Assembly (NCBI RefSeq): GCF_937138205.1
Contig: NZ_CAKZOT010000090.1
Coordinates: forward strand, 1-47,210
Direction of reading: 5' to 3'
Origin: an uncultured Rhodospira sp.
GTDB taxonomy: Bacteria > Pseudomonadota > Alphaproteobacteria > Rhodospirillales > Rhodospirillaceae
Length of the DNA: 47,210 bases
In this document: positions 22,315 to 30,630 of the stretch, one piece after another
How positions within the stretch are numbered: position 1 is the stretch's first letter
How the letters are laid out: every line of letters starts with the position of its first letter
Program-made: the position numbers and the translations under genes
Notes under the pieces: generated by a model
What the model saw: only the letters and a program-made list of their open reading frames with translations
Databases searched by the model: none
Told to the model about the DNA's origin: nothing

Positions 22315-23526
22315 ATGACCCCCCACGACACCGCCCCCTGCGACACCGAGACGCCGTCCTACAGCGTCGCCGTTCTGCCCGCCCTGTCGCGCGTGGACGC
22401 GGCCGACTGGGATGCCTGCGCCGGCCCGGAGAATCCCTTTGTAAGCCATGCCTTTCTGTCGGCGCTGGAGGACTCGGGTTCTGTCGGGCCGGGTACCGGC
22501 TGGCGGCCGCAGCACCTGCTGATTCGTGACGGCCAGGGGCGGCCGTTGGCGGTCGCGCCCCTGTACCTCAAGAGCCACTCCTACGGCGAGTACGTGTTCG
22601 ACTGGAGCTGGGCCAACGCCTGGCATCAGGCCGGCGGGCAGTATTATCCCAAGCTTCAGGGCGCGGTGCCGTTCACGCCGGTCACCGGGCCGCGCCTGCT
22701 TGTGCGTCCTGACGCGCCCGACCCGGAGTCGCTGCGTCGTGCGCTGCTGGTGGCCATGGTCGAGCTGGCCGACCAGATCGGGCTGTCGAGCGTCCATATC
22801 ACCTTTCCCACGGAGGGCGAGACCGATCTGGGGCAGGACATGGGCTTTCTGCGCCGCCAGGGCCAGCAATACCACTGGGAGAACCCGGGCTACCGCGATT
22901 TCCAGGACTTTCTCGACACGCTGGCCTCGCGCAAGCGCAAGGCCATCCGCAAGGAGCGCGACAAGGCCAACACCCAGGGCGTGACGCTGCGGGTCCTGAC
23001 CGGCGGCGATCTGCGAATGCGGCACTGGGACGCGTTCTTCCGCTTCTACAGGACGACGGCCGACCGCAAATGGGGCCAGCCCTACCTGACGCGCGGATTT
23101 TTCCACCTGTTGGGCGAGCGCCTGGCCGATCGGGTGGTTCTGGTGCTGGGAACCGAAGACGCCACCGGCCGCGACGTCTGCGGCGCGCTCAACCTGTGGG
23201 GCGGCGATGCCCTGTACGGTCGCAACTGGGGCTGTGTCGACGACTTTCGGTTCCTGCACTTCGAAGCGTGCTACTACCGTGCCATGGATGTCGCGATCGA
23301 CCGCGGTCTGCGCTGGGTCGAGGCCGGTGCCCAGGGCGAGCACAAGGTGCAGCGCGGCTACCTGCCGCGCGCCACGCACAGCCTGCACTGGATCACCGAT
23401 CCGGGATTCCGCGAGGCTGTGGCCCGCTTCGTCGAGCACGAGCGCATGATGGTCGATCAGGACATGGCCACGCTGGCGGCGTTCGGCCCCTACCGCAGGG
23501 GCGAGCGGCCGGGGCCGGAGTCCTAA
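22315..23526 (+). CDS. FemAB/GNAT-like acyltransferase (peptidogalycan biosynthesis family)
   Basis: A 403-residue soluble protein of the DUF482 group, which shares the GNAT/FemAB fold. Family segments include NPFVSHAFLSALEDSGS, VAPLYLKSHSYGEYVFDWSW, FPTEGE and, in the second half, RKRKAIRKER and EAGAQGEHKVQRGY. Members are annotated as peptidoglycan- or glycan-related transferases, but the substrate is not known. The ATG at 22315 is chosen as the first in a frame that shows family sequence soon after. It follows the Rid-family gene by 99 bases on the same strand. Confidence 0.82.
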   Translation: MTPHDTAPCDTETPSYSVAVLPALSRVDAADWDACAGPENPFVSHAFLSALEDSGSVGPGTGWRPQHLLIRDGQGRPLAVAPLYLKSHSYGEYVFDWSWANAWHQAGGQYYPKLQGAVPFTPVTGPRLLVRPDAPDPESLRRALLVAMVELADQIGLSSVHITFPTEGETDLGQDMGFLRRQGQQYHWENPGYRDFQDFLDTLASRKRKAIRKERDKANTQGVTLRVLTGGDLRMRHWDAFFRFYRTTADRKWGQPYLTRGFFHLLGERLADRVVLVLGTEDATGRDVCGALNLWGGDALYGRNWGCVDDFRFLHFEACYYRAMDVAIDRGLRWVEAGAQGEHKVQRGYLPRATHSLHWITDPGFREAVARFVEHERMMVDQDMATLAAFGPYRRGERPGPES

Positions 23527-24030
23527 CACGCCCTATCCGGAGCCCTTACCGCCAGGATCCTTGTCACGATCGAGGTGATCGAACACCGCCAAGACCGACG
23601 CCCGGGCGACTGATGATGTTCGACGTCTGGCGGCCGTGAGGCACGTAGGCGAACGTCTACCAGCCGCAAACACCTGTTCCGACCTTGTTTCATTTCAAGC
23701 TTTTAGGTTTGGCGCGGGCATCCAGAAGGGGCGCGCAGCTCTGGCTAGAGTTGGGTTGGCCAAACAAGGTGAAAACGACTCTGAGCGGCAGTACGGCGCC
23801 CATCCAGCTTGGATGAGGGGCATTCTCCATGTTCGGTAACAGACGCCCATTTCTTGACTTTTCTGATAAGGTATGTTCGGCTATCGTTGGTATAACAATC
23901 GGATTCATCTGGGCGTTGGGGCCATCCGCTTAGTGGCCATTGGGAGCAGCATGATGGTCGCCAAGTAACGGTGTTCAAATAACAGTGTTGCAGTCGTCTT
24001 GCGCGTGTCGCCGAGTCGGGGAGAAAAACC
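23527..24030. other. intergenic region, AT-rich in its right part
   Basis: About 500 bases without a supported gene. From near 23640 the base composition changes from the GC-rich background to a much more AT-rich one that continues through the next gene. TTGACT at 23854-23859 and TATAAC at 23891-23896 resemble promoter hexamers but are too far apart to be paired. A GGGGAGA ribosome site sits just before the downstream ATG. Short open frames here show no family content. Confidence 0.5.
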
Positions 24031-25143
24031 ATGTCACAAGGTATTGAGCTTCTTGTTGTAAGTAGCAGTAATCGAATTTATGTTGTGAATATTCCCGGGG
24101 GATTTCAGTCGTTTGTCGTTTATTCTCCTGGAAACACAATGACTGACATTGCCGTCGATAACGAAGGGCAGATATGGGGGCTTGGTTTCGGGGAGATTTT
24201 TACGGTTAATCGCGAAACAGGCGCCCGTGGATCGGTAATGGAGCTTCCGGGTTTTCAATTTAACTCCCTTGAGATTGCTGACGATGGTACCTTTTACATC
24301 GGAGGCGGCACGTCCTTGATTGAATATTCTCCCGACACGGGCGAATTTACAGACCTCGCGACGGTCTCTAGTCGTTTCTCGGGGGATATTGTCGAGGTAG
24401 ATGGTCGTATTTATGGATCGCTAGATACGGCATCACAAGACACCCTCATTGAGTATGATCCTGATTCTCGGCAAACAATAGAAGTGGGCGCGCTCCCAGC
24501 ATCCAGCGTTTTCGGCCTCGGTAAAACTATAGACAACGAGATTGTCGCTTTTGACAGCGATGACGTTTACATACTTGATCAAAATACTTTGACAGTGTTG
24601 TTCGAGCGAGATTTTGATTTCGGCACTGCGAACGGGGCCGATGGTGTCGGGTTTTCCGTTCGAGAGGAAAGTAATGCCTCCGATGTCTTCCGATTCTTTA
24701 ACAAGGAAACTGGAGGTCACTTTTTCACGTTCAGTACACAAGAAAGAAATAATGTATTGCAGAATACAAACTATCAATATGAAGGTGCTGGGTTTTTTGC
24801 TTTTGATGCTTCTGTTGCGGATCAAGATGGTAGTGGCGGTGCGTCAGAGGTTTATCGTTTCTACAACACGGAAATCGGCGGACACTTTTTTACTATATCA
24901 GAAGAGGAAAAGAACTTTGTTATCGATAATCTCCCGTTGTATCGGTACGAAGGGGCGGGTTTCAGCGCTTTCGAAGCTGAGACAGTTGAGGGTGTTGTGC
25001 CTGTATACAGGTTCTATAATACAATGACAGGTGGTCACTTCTTCACGATTTCTCCGGAAGAACGAGAGACTGTGATAGAGAATTTGCCAATCTACCGAGA
25101 TGAAGGGGTTGGTTTTTACGCGCTTATGGAAGCGCCCGCCTAA
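24031..25143 (+). CDS. protein with three DUF5648-like repeats, probably acquired
   Basis: A 370-residue acidic protein. Residues 1-210 form repeating short strands with WGLGFGEIFTVN, IEYSPDTGEF and IEYDPDSRQ motifs, resembling a beta-propeller. Residues about 219-258, 283-315 and 325-366 are three copies of a repeat with YRFYNxxxGGHFFTIS and a closing YEGAGFxAF, characteristic of DUF5648. There is no N-terminal signal peptide and no membrane segment. Such repeats usually occur in secreted or surface proteins, so export would need another route. Base and codon use are clearly more AT-rich than all neighbours, which points to recent transfer. The function is unknown. Confidence 0.85.
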   Translation: MSQGIELLVVSSSNRIYVVNIPGGFQSFVVYSPGNTMTDIAVDNEGQIWGLGFGEIFTVNRETGARGSVMELPGFQFNSLEIADDGTFYIGGGTSLIEYSPDTGEFTDLATVSSRFSGDIVEVDGRIYGSLDTASQDTLIEYDPDSRQTIEVGALPASSVFGLGKTIDNEIVAFDSDDVYILDQNTLTVLFERDFDFGTANGADGVGFSVREESNASDVFRFFNKETGGHFFTFSTQERNNVLQNTNYQYEGAGFFAFDASVADQDGSGGASEVYRFYNTEIGGHFFTISEEEKNFVIDNLPLYRYEGAGFSAFEAETVEGVVPVYRFYNTMTGGHFFTISPEERETVIENLPIYRDEGVGFYALMEAPA

Positions 25144-25611
25144 GAAAACAATACAATGGTTTCCGCGTCCTCATTCAACCGTGATTTAAGGGACGTGGAC
25201 GAACGGCGCATTCCTATAACCACTTGGTTAACTAAGCGGCTGCGTTTTTTTGATCCGTTCAATCTTTGTTCGCAGTCAGTTGAAGCCGTGGGGCCGGGTT
25301 CGCCGTTTCAGGCATGGCGTCCGCTTGTACTCGTTAGTCTGGTTGAACGGACGTGGGTCTTCGCGTTTTTGAAACCTTACGCTGGTCGCCGGCACGCATC
25401 GCCGGGGCCAAGAGACGTAGACGTGCTGATCGACCCCCGCGTTGCCGCGCCCTGCTGCGTTTGCTAACATCCCCGTCCTTTGCCGCCCCGTGCTCTGGGA
25501 CGCGATCCCGGGCACGGCGGTTGTTTTTATGTCTGCGGTATTCGGACCCGTGGCCGCGCCCTTGCCCGCCCACGCTGTCCGAGACCGCCTTCCGATCGGC
25601 GAACCCAACCC
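25144..25611. other. intergenic region upstream of gyrA
   Basis: About 470 bases between the AT-rich gene and gyrA. The first 200 bases remain AT-rich, with a seven-T run near 25246-25252. The rest returns to the GC-rich background, marking the right edge of the foreign block at about 25350. Open frames at 25156-25467 and around the gyrA leader lack family content. No riboswitch or RNA gene was recognised. Confidence 0.45.
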
Positions 25612-28371
25612 GTGACCACACCTCCTGACAGGCCCTCCGAGTCCGACATCTCGCCCGTCACCATCGAAGACGAGATGCGGCGCAGTTACCTCGATTACGC
25701 CATGAGCGTGATCGTCAGCCGCGCGCTCCCAGACGTGCGCGACGGATTGAAACCCGTGCACCGGCGCATCCTGTATGCCATGAACGAGAACGGCTACACG
25801 CATAACAAGCCGTTCCGGAAGTCCGCCCGCATCGTCGGCGACGTCATGGGCCAGTATCACCCGCACGGGGACTCGGCCATTTACGATGCCATGGTGCGCA
25901 TGGCGCAGGACTTTTCCATGCGCCTGAAGCTGATCGACGGCCAGGGCAACTTCGGCTCCATGGACGGCGACAAGCCGGCGGCCATGCGTTACACCGAGGC
26001 CCGGCTGTCCAAGGCCGCGCACGCGCTGCTGGAGGACATCGACAAGGACACGGTCGATTTCCAGCCGAACTACGACGAGAACTCGGTCGAGCCGGTGGTG
26101 CTGCCGGCACGCTTCCCCAACCTGCTGGTCAACGGCGCCGGTGGCATCGCCGTGGGCATGGCCACCAACCTGCCGCCGCACAATCTGGGCGAGGTGATCG
26201 ACGCCTGCCTGGCGCTGATCGACACCCCCGATCTGCCGGCCGAGGACCTGCTGGAGATCATTCCAGGTCCGGACTTCCCGACCGGCGGACTGGTGATGGG
26301 TAAGGCGGGCATTCGGTCGGCGTACCTGACCGGGCGCGGCAGTATCGTCATGCGCGCGCGCTGCGAGATCGAATCCATGTCGCGCGACCGCGAGGCCATC
26401 GTCGTCAGCGAGATGCCCTATCAGGTCAACAAGGCGGCCATGATCGAACGCATGGCCGAGATGGTGCGCGACAAGAAGCTGGAAGGCATCTCGGACATCC
26501 GCGACGAGTCCGACCGGCGCGGCGTGCGGGTGGTGATCGAGGTCAAGCGTGATGCGGTGGCCGACGTGGTGTTGAACCAGCTCTATCGATTCACGGCGCT
26601 GCAGACGACGTTCGGCGTCAACATGCTGGCGCTGGATCAGGGCCGGCCGAGAATGCTGACCCTGCGGGAGATTCTGACGGCGTTTCTCGCGTTTCGTGAA
26701 GAGGTCATCCGCCGGCGGACCATTTTCGAACTCAACAAGGCCCGCGATCGCGCCCACGTGCTGGTCGGTTTGGCCATCGCCGTGGTCAACGTCGACCGGG
26801 TGGTGGAGATGATCCGCAACGCCCCCGATCCGCAGACCGCGCGGGAACGTCTCATGGCCGAGGCGTGGCCGGTCGGCGAGGTGGCGCCGATGATCGCGTT
26901 GATCGATGAGCCGGGGCGCGGCGTCGAGGACGGCCGCTATCACCTGTCGGAAACGCAGGCCCGCGCGATCCTGGATTTGCGCCTGCACCGCCTGACCGGG
27001 CTGGAGCGCGAGAAGATCCAGGAGGAACTGCGCGAGATCGGCGCTCGAATCGAGGAATACCTCGCCATCCTGGGGTCGCGCGACAAGCTGTTCGCCGTCA
27101 TGCGCGGCGAGTTGGCGGAGGTGCGCGAGGCGTTCGCCACGCCGCGCCGAACCGAACTGCAGGACGTCGAGTTCGAGGTCGATGACGAAAGCCTGATCGC
27201 CCGCGAGGACATGGTGGTCACGGTCACCAGCACCGGCTACATCAAGCGGGTGCCGCTCTCCACCTACCGGGCGCAGCGGCGCGGCGGCAAGGGCCGCGCC
27301 GGCATGGCCATGCGCGACGAGGATTTCGTGACCAGCGTGTTCGTCGCCAACACGCATACGCCGCTGTTGTTCTTCTCCTCGGCCGGCATCGTCTACAAGC
27401 TGAAGGTACACCGGTTGCCGCTGGGGACCCCGCAGGCGCGCGGCAAGGCCATGGTCAACCTGCTGCCGCTGGGCGAGGGCGAGACCATCTCGACCGTGAT
27501 GGACCTGCCGGAGGACGAGGCCACCTGGGGCGACCTGGACGTCATGTTCGCCACCGCCTCGGGGTCGGTGCGGCGCAACAAGCTGTCCGACTTCACCAAC
27601 ATCATGGCCAACGGCAAGATCGCCATGAAGCTGGAGCCGGGCGACGCGCTCATCGCCGTCCGAACCTGCTCGGAAAGCGATGATGTCCTGTTGGCCACGC
27701 ACGCCGGCAAGTGCATCCGCTTCCCGGTGGGCGAGGTGCGGGTGTTCGCCGGCCGCACCTCGACGGGTGTGCGGGGGATCCGGCTGGCCAAGGGGGATCG
27801 TGTCATCTCGATGGGGATGCTGCGCCACGCCGACTACGATCCGGCGACCCGCGCGGCCTATCTGAAGCGGGCCAGCCAGGTGCGGCGGCGTCCGGAAGAC
27901 GAGGACGCCGACACGGATCTCGTGCCGGACGTGGAGGCCGAGGCGGTGGAGCCCGGGGCGCTGACCGACGAGGATTTCGACCGCATGGCCGAGGCGGAGG
28001 AGTTCGTCCTCACCGTGACCGAGAACGGGTTCGGCAAGCGCACATCCTCCTACGAGTACCGTGTCACGGGGCGGGGCGGGCAAGGCATCATCAACATCGA
28101 TACCGCCGTCCGCAACGGCAACGTGGTCGCCTCGTTCCCGGTGGGCGCGGACGACCAGATCATGCTGATCACCAACGCCGGCAAGCTGATCCGGATGCCG
28201 TTGGACGACGTGCGCATCGCCAGCCGCAAGACGCTGGGCGTGCGTCTGTTCCGCACGGCGGATGACGAAGTGGTCGTCTCGGCCGCCCACCTGCCGGCCG
28301 CGTTGGCCGACGGCGGCAATGGTGATGAGAACGGCGGCGACGACGGCGACGCCAGTCAGGGGGACGGCTAG
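25612..28371 (+). CDS. gyrA: DNA gyrase subunit A
   Basis: The breakage-reunion subunit of gyrase, which introduces negative supercoils with GyrB. The 919-residue protein has the catalytic Tyr127 in [10 protein letters not shown] and the quinolone-pocket residues Ser88 and Asp92 in [10 protein letters not shown], both as in drug-sensitive enzymes. The C-terminal domain carries the GyrA box QRRGGKGR. An acidic, low-complexity tail ends the chain. The GTG at 25612 is chosen because it yields a normal N terminus ([19 protein letters not shown] soon after), although no clear ribosome site precedes it. A longer frame from 25480 has no family content. coaD follows after 91 bases. Confidence 0.96.
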   Translation: MTTPPDRPSESDISPVTIEDEMRRSYLDYAMSVIVSRALPDVRDGLKPVHRRILYAMNENGYTHNKPFRKSARIVGDVMGQYHPHGDSAIYDAMVRMAQDFSMRLKLIDGQGNFGSMDGDKPAAMRYTEARLSKAAHALLEDIDKDTVDFQPNYDENSVEPVVLPARFPNLLVNGAGGIAVGMATNLPPHNLGEVIDACLALIDTPDLPAEDLLEIIPGPDFPTGGLVMGKAGIRSAYLTGRGSIVMRARCEIESMSRDREAIVVSEMPYQVNKAAMIERMAEMVRDKKLEGISDIRDESDRRGVRVVIEVKRDAVADVVLNQLYRFTALQTTFGVNMLALDQGRPRMLTLREILTAFLAFREEVIRRRTIFELNKARDRAHVLVGLAIAVVNVDRVVEMIRNAPDPQTARERLMAEAWPVGEVAPMIALIDEPGRGVEDGRYHLSETQARAILDLRLHRLTGLEREKIQEELREIGARIEEYLAILGSRDKLFAVMRGELAEVREAFATPRRTELQDVEFEVDDESLIAREDMVVTVTSTGYIKRVPLSTYRAQRRGGKGRAGMAMRDEDFVTSVFVANTHTPLLFFSSAGIVYKLKVHRLPLGTPQARGKAMVNLLPLGEGETISTVMDLPEDEATWGDLDVMFATASGSVRRNKLSDFTNIMANGKIAMKLEPGDALIAVRTCSESDDVLLATHAGKCIRFPVGEVRVFAGRTSTGVRGIRLAKGDRVISMGMLRHADYDPATRAAYLKRASQVRRRPEDEDADTDLVPDVEAEAVEPGALTDEDFDRMAEAEEFVLTVTENGFGKRTSSYEYRVTGRGGQGIINIDTAVRNGNVVASFPVGADDQIMLITNAGKLIRMPLDDVRIASRKTLGVRLFRTADDEVVVSAAHLPAALADGGNGDENGGDDGDASQGDG

Positions 28372-28462
28372 GAGGCTTGGCGGCTGGTGACGGTTCCCAT
28401 CCGCTTGGGGAGCCTCGGTCGCACGCAACCCACTGCCGAGGCCAAGGGGGAACGCACAGTCC

Positions 28463-28975
28463 ATGGCAGCGCAAAAACACGTCGGGATCTATCCCGGTAC
28501 GTTCGACCCGGTGACCACCGGGCACCTGGACATCATCAGCCGGGCGACCCGACTGGTCGACCACTTGATCGTCGCCGTTGCCGTGAACGCCGGCAAGGGA
28601 CCCATGTTCTCGCTGGACGAGCGGGTCGCCATGGTGCGCGAGTCGATGCAGGAGTTCGGCCTGGGCGGCGAGACCCGTCTTGAGGTGCGCCCGTTCGAAA
28701 CCTTGCTGATCAACTTCGCGGTCGAGATGCGTGCATCGGTGATCATTCGCGGGCTACGCGCTGTGTCCGACTTTGAGTACGAGTTCCAGATGGCCGGCAT
28801 GAATGCGCGGTTGAACAACTCGGTCGAGACCGTGTTCCTGATGGCCTCCGAGCGCTCGCATTTCATCTCCTCGCGCTTCGTCAAGGAGATCGGGCGCCTG
28901 AAGGGTGACATTCGCCCATTCGTGACGGCGACCGTCCACCAACGCCTGATGACCAGGTTCGGAGAGACACAATGA
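28463..28975 (+). CDS. coaD: phosphopantetheine adenylyltransferase
   Basis: Transfers AMP from ATP to 4'-phosphopantetheine, the penultimate step of coenzyme A synthesis. The 170-residue protein has the nucleotidyltransferase start IYPGTFDPVTTGHLDII with the TxGH motif (Thr18 to His21), the IIRGLRAVSDFEYEFQM segment and the SHFISSRFVKEI motif. The length is typical. Its TGA overlaps the ATG of the next gene as ATGA, so the two are translationally coupled. gyrA-coaD-cyclophilin is a frequent order in alphaproteobacteria. Confidence 0.95.
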   Translation: MAAQKHVGIYPGTFDPVTTGHLDIISRATRLVDHLIVAVAVNAGKGPMFSLDERVAMVRESMQEFGLGGETRLEVRPFETLLINFAVEMRASVIIRGLRAVSDFEYEFQMAGMNARLNNSVETVFLMASERSHFISSRFVKEIGRLKGDIRPFVTATVHQRLMTRFGETQ

Positions 28976-29589
28976 CAGACACCCGAGAACCGCACCGGCC
29001 CCTCTCCCTGGTTCTGTCACGGCGGAGCCTGTTCGCCGCGGCTGCCGCGCTCATCACCCTGACTGGAAAGGCACGACCCATGGCCGCCGATACCGGACGG
29101 GACCTGGATCCCGAAAACACCCTGTTCATGGACCTGGCCGCCGGCCGGGTCACGATCGCGCTGCGCCCCGATCTGGCGCCGAATCATGTGGAGCGCATCA
29201 AGACCCTGACGCGGCAGGGATTCTACGACGGCGTGGTGTTCCACCGGGTCATCGAGGACTTCATGGCCCAGACCGGTGATCCGACAGGCACCGGCATGGG
29301 CGGCTCGGATCTGCCGGACCTGAAGGCCGAGTTCTCGGACCCGAGCGTCGCACAACACCGGCGCGGGACCTGTTCCATGGCGCGCACCCAGGAGCCGAAC
29401 TCGGCCAACAGCCAATTCTTCATCTGCCTCGCCGATGTGCCTCACCTGGACGGCCAGTACACGATCTGGGGCCAAGTGGTGGACGGCATGGACGCCGTGG
29501 ACAAGATCAAGGTCGGATCGGCCGCGCGCAACGGCAAGGTAAGTGATCCCGACAGCATCCTTCGCATGTGGGTCGCCGCGGACGGGTGA
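28972..29589 (+). CDS. peptidyl-prolyl cis-trans isomerase, cyclophilin type, exported
   Basis: Catalyses cis-trans isomerisation of proline peptide bonds. The 205-residue protein has the cyclophilin core, with FYDGVVFHRVIEDFMAQTGD, GTCSMAR and SANSQFFICL. The N terminus carries a twin-arginine type signal: LSRRSLF is followed by an alanine-rich hydrophobic stretch, so the mature enzyme probably acts in the periplasm after folding in the cytosol. An internal Met at residue 37 could in principle give a cytosolic form, but that is speculation. It is coupled to coaD by a four-base overlap. Confidence 0.9.
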   Translation: MTDTREPHRPLSLVLSRRSLFAAAAALITLTGKARPMAADTGRDLDPENTLFMDLAAGRVTIALRPDLAPNHVERIKTLTRQGFYDGVVFHRVIEDFMAQTGDPTGTGMGGSDLPDLKAEFSDPSVAQHRRGTCSMARTQEPNSANSQFFICLADVPHLDGQYTIWGQVVDGMDAVDKIKVGSAARNGKVSDPDSILRMWVAADG

Positions 29590-29623
29590 CGGCTGAACCC
29601 GAAGGGGCGGCGGGTCTGGATCC

Positions 29624-30595
29624 ATGGCGACGGACGATACGGGGTACAAGCTCCTGTTCTCGCACCCGGAGATGGTGCGGGACCTGATCACGGGGTTCGT
29701 GCCCGGCGAGTGGGTCGGGGAGGCGGACTTTTCGACCCTGACACCCGAGAAATCCAGCTTCGTCAGCGACAGCGAAAAGGAGCGGCACGACGATCTGGTC
29801 TGGCGCGTGCGTCTGCGCGACCGGTGGCTCTGGGTGTATCTGTTGCTCGAATTCCAGAGCACGCCCGACCCGTGGATGGCGGTGCGCGTCATGGTGTACG
29901 TGGGATTGCTGGCCCAGGACCTGATCCGGCGCCAGCAGACACAGGACGGCCGCCTGCCCCCCATCCTGCCCATCGTTCTGTACAACGGCGCGCCCGCTTG
30001 GACGGCCGCGATGGACGTGGCCGACTGTTTCGTGCCGCCACCGAAGGGATTGCATTCGTTTCAACCGCGGCTGATGTATCATCTGGTGGACGAAGCGCGG
30101 TTGGCGGTTCACCCTGACGACCCTGTGCGCAACCTGTCGGACGCACTGTTTCGCCTGGAACACAGCCGCAGGCCGGTGGACATCCGTCGTGTCCTGCAGG
30201 CGCTTGACGGGCTGCTGCGGGACGAGGCGCACCAGTCGTTGCGCCGTGCGTTCAGCGTCTGGGTGCGTCGCCTGTTGCGGCGTAAGGTCCCGGAGTCCCA
30301 TATCCGGGAGGTCGACGGAATCACCGACTTCATGGAGGCCGATAGCATGTTGGCGGAGACGATCGAGGGGTGGTTCGAGGAAGCGAAGCGTGAGGGTCTT
30401 GAAAAAGGCCTTCAGCAGGGCCTCCAGCAGGGCCTCCAGCAGGGCCTCGAGCAGGGGCGGCAGGAGGCGACCGCTGAAGCGAAGCGTCGCACCGCCCGCA
30501 ACCTGCTGGCCATGGGTGTCCTGAGCGATGATCAGGTGGCGGCGGCAACGGAACTACCCCGCGATGAGATCCGGCGCCTGCGGGACGAGATGTAG
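29624..30595 (+). CDS. Rpn-family recombination-promoting nuclease / PD-(D/E)XK transposase-like
   Basis: A 323-residue protein of the Rpn (YhgA-like) group, whose members are DNA endonucleases that promote RecA-independent recombination. The N terminus DTGYKLLFSHPEMVRDL is diagnostic. The nuclease core has HDDLVWRVRL followed by LLLEFQS, fitting the D...ExQ variant of the PD-(D/E)XK site. A helical region and a four-residue periodic stretch (GLQQ units at about residues 262-277, encoded by 12-bp tandem repeats) precede a C-terminal helix-rich tail. It converges with the glycosyltransferase gene, 35 bases away. No insertion-sequence ends were found. Confidence 0.88.
   Translation: MATDDTGYKLLFSHPEMVRDLITGFVPGEWVGEADFSTLTPEKSSFVSDSEKERHDDLVWRVRLRDRWLWVYLLLEFQSTPDPWMAVRVMVYVGLLAQDLIRRQQTQDGRLPPILPIVLYNGAPAWTAAMDVADCFVPPPKGLHSFQPRLMYHLVDEARLAVHPDDPVRNLSDALFRLEHSRRPVDIRRVLQALDGLLRDEAHQSLRRAFSVWVRRLLRRKVPESHIREVDGITDFMEADSMLAETIEGWFEEAKREGLEKGLQQGLQQGLQQGLEQGRQEATAEAKRRTARNLLAMGVLSDDQVAAATELPRDEIRRLRDEM
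30407..30454. repeat. 12-bp tandem repeat, four units, inside the Rpn-type gene
   Basis: Units of the form GGCCTYCAGCAG occupy 30407-30418, 30419-30430, 30431-30442 and 30443-30454. The second and third are identical and the last has one change. Each unit adds four residues (GLQQ/GLEQ), so gain or loss keeps the frame. This kind of variable linker is typical of the Rpn family. Confidence 0.9.
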
Positions 30596-30630
30596 TTTGC
30601 GGTGGCCCTGGTCTTTTCGGTCGCGCGCGA

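Noticed and set aside
23854-23896. TTGACT plus TATAAC as one promoter before the DUF5648 gene
   Set aside because: The two hexamers are 31 bases apart, too far for a sigma-70 promoter.
25156-25467. 103-codon frame between the DUF5648 gene and gyrA
   Set aside because: It crosses the composition boundary, has no ribosome site and no family resemblance.
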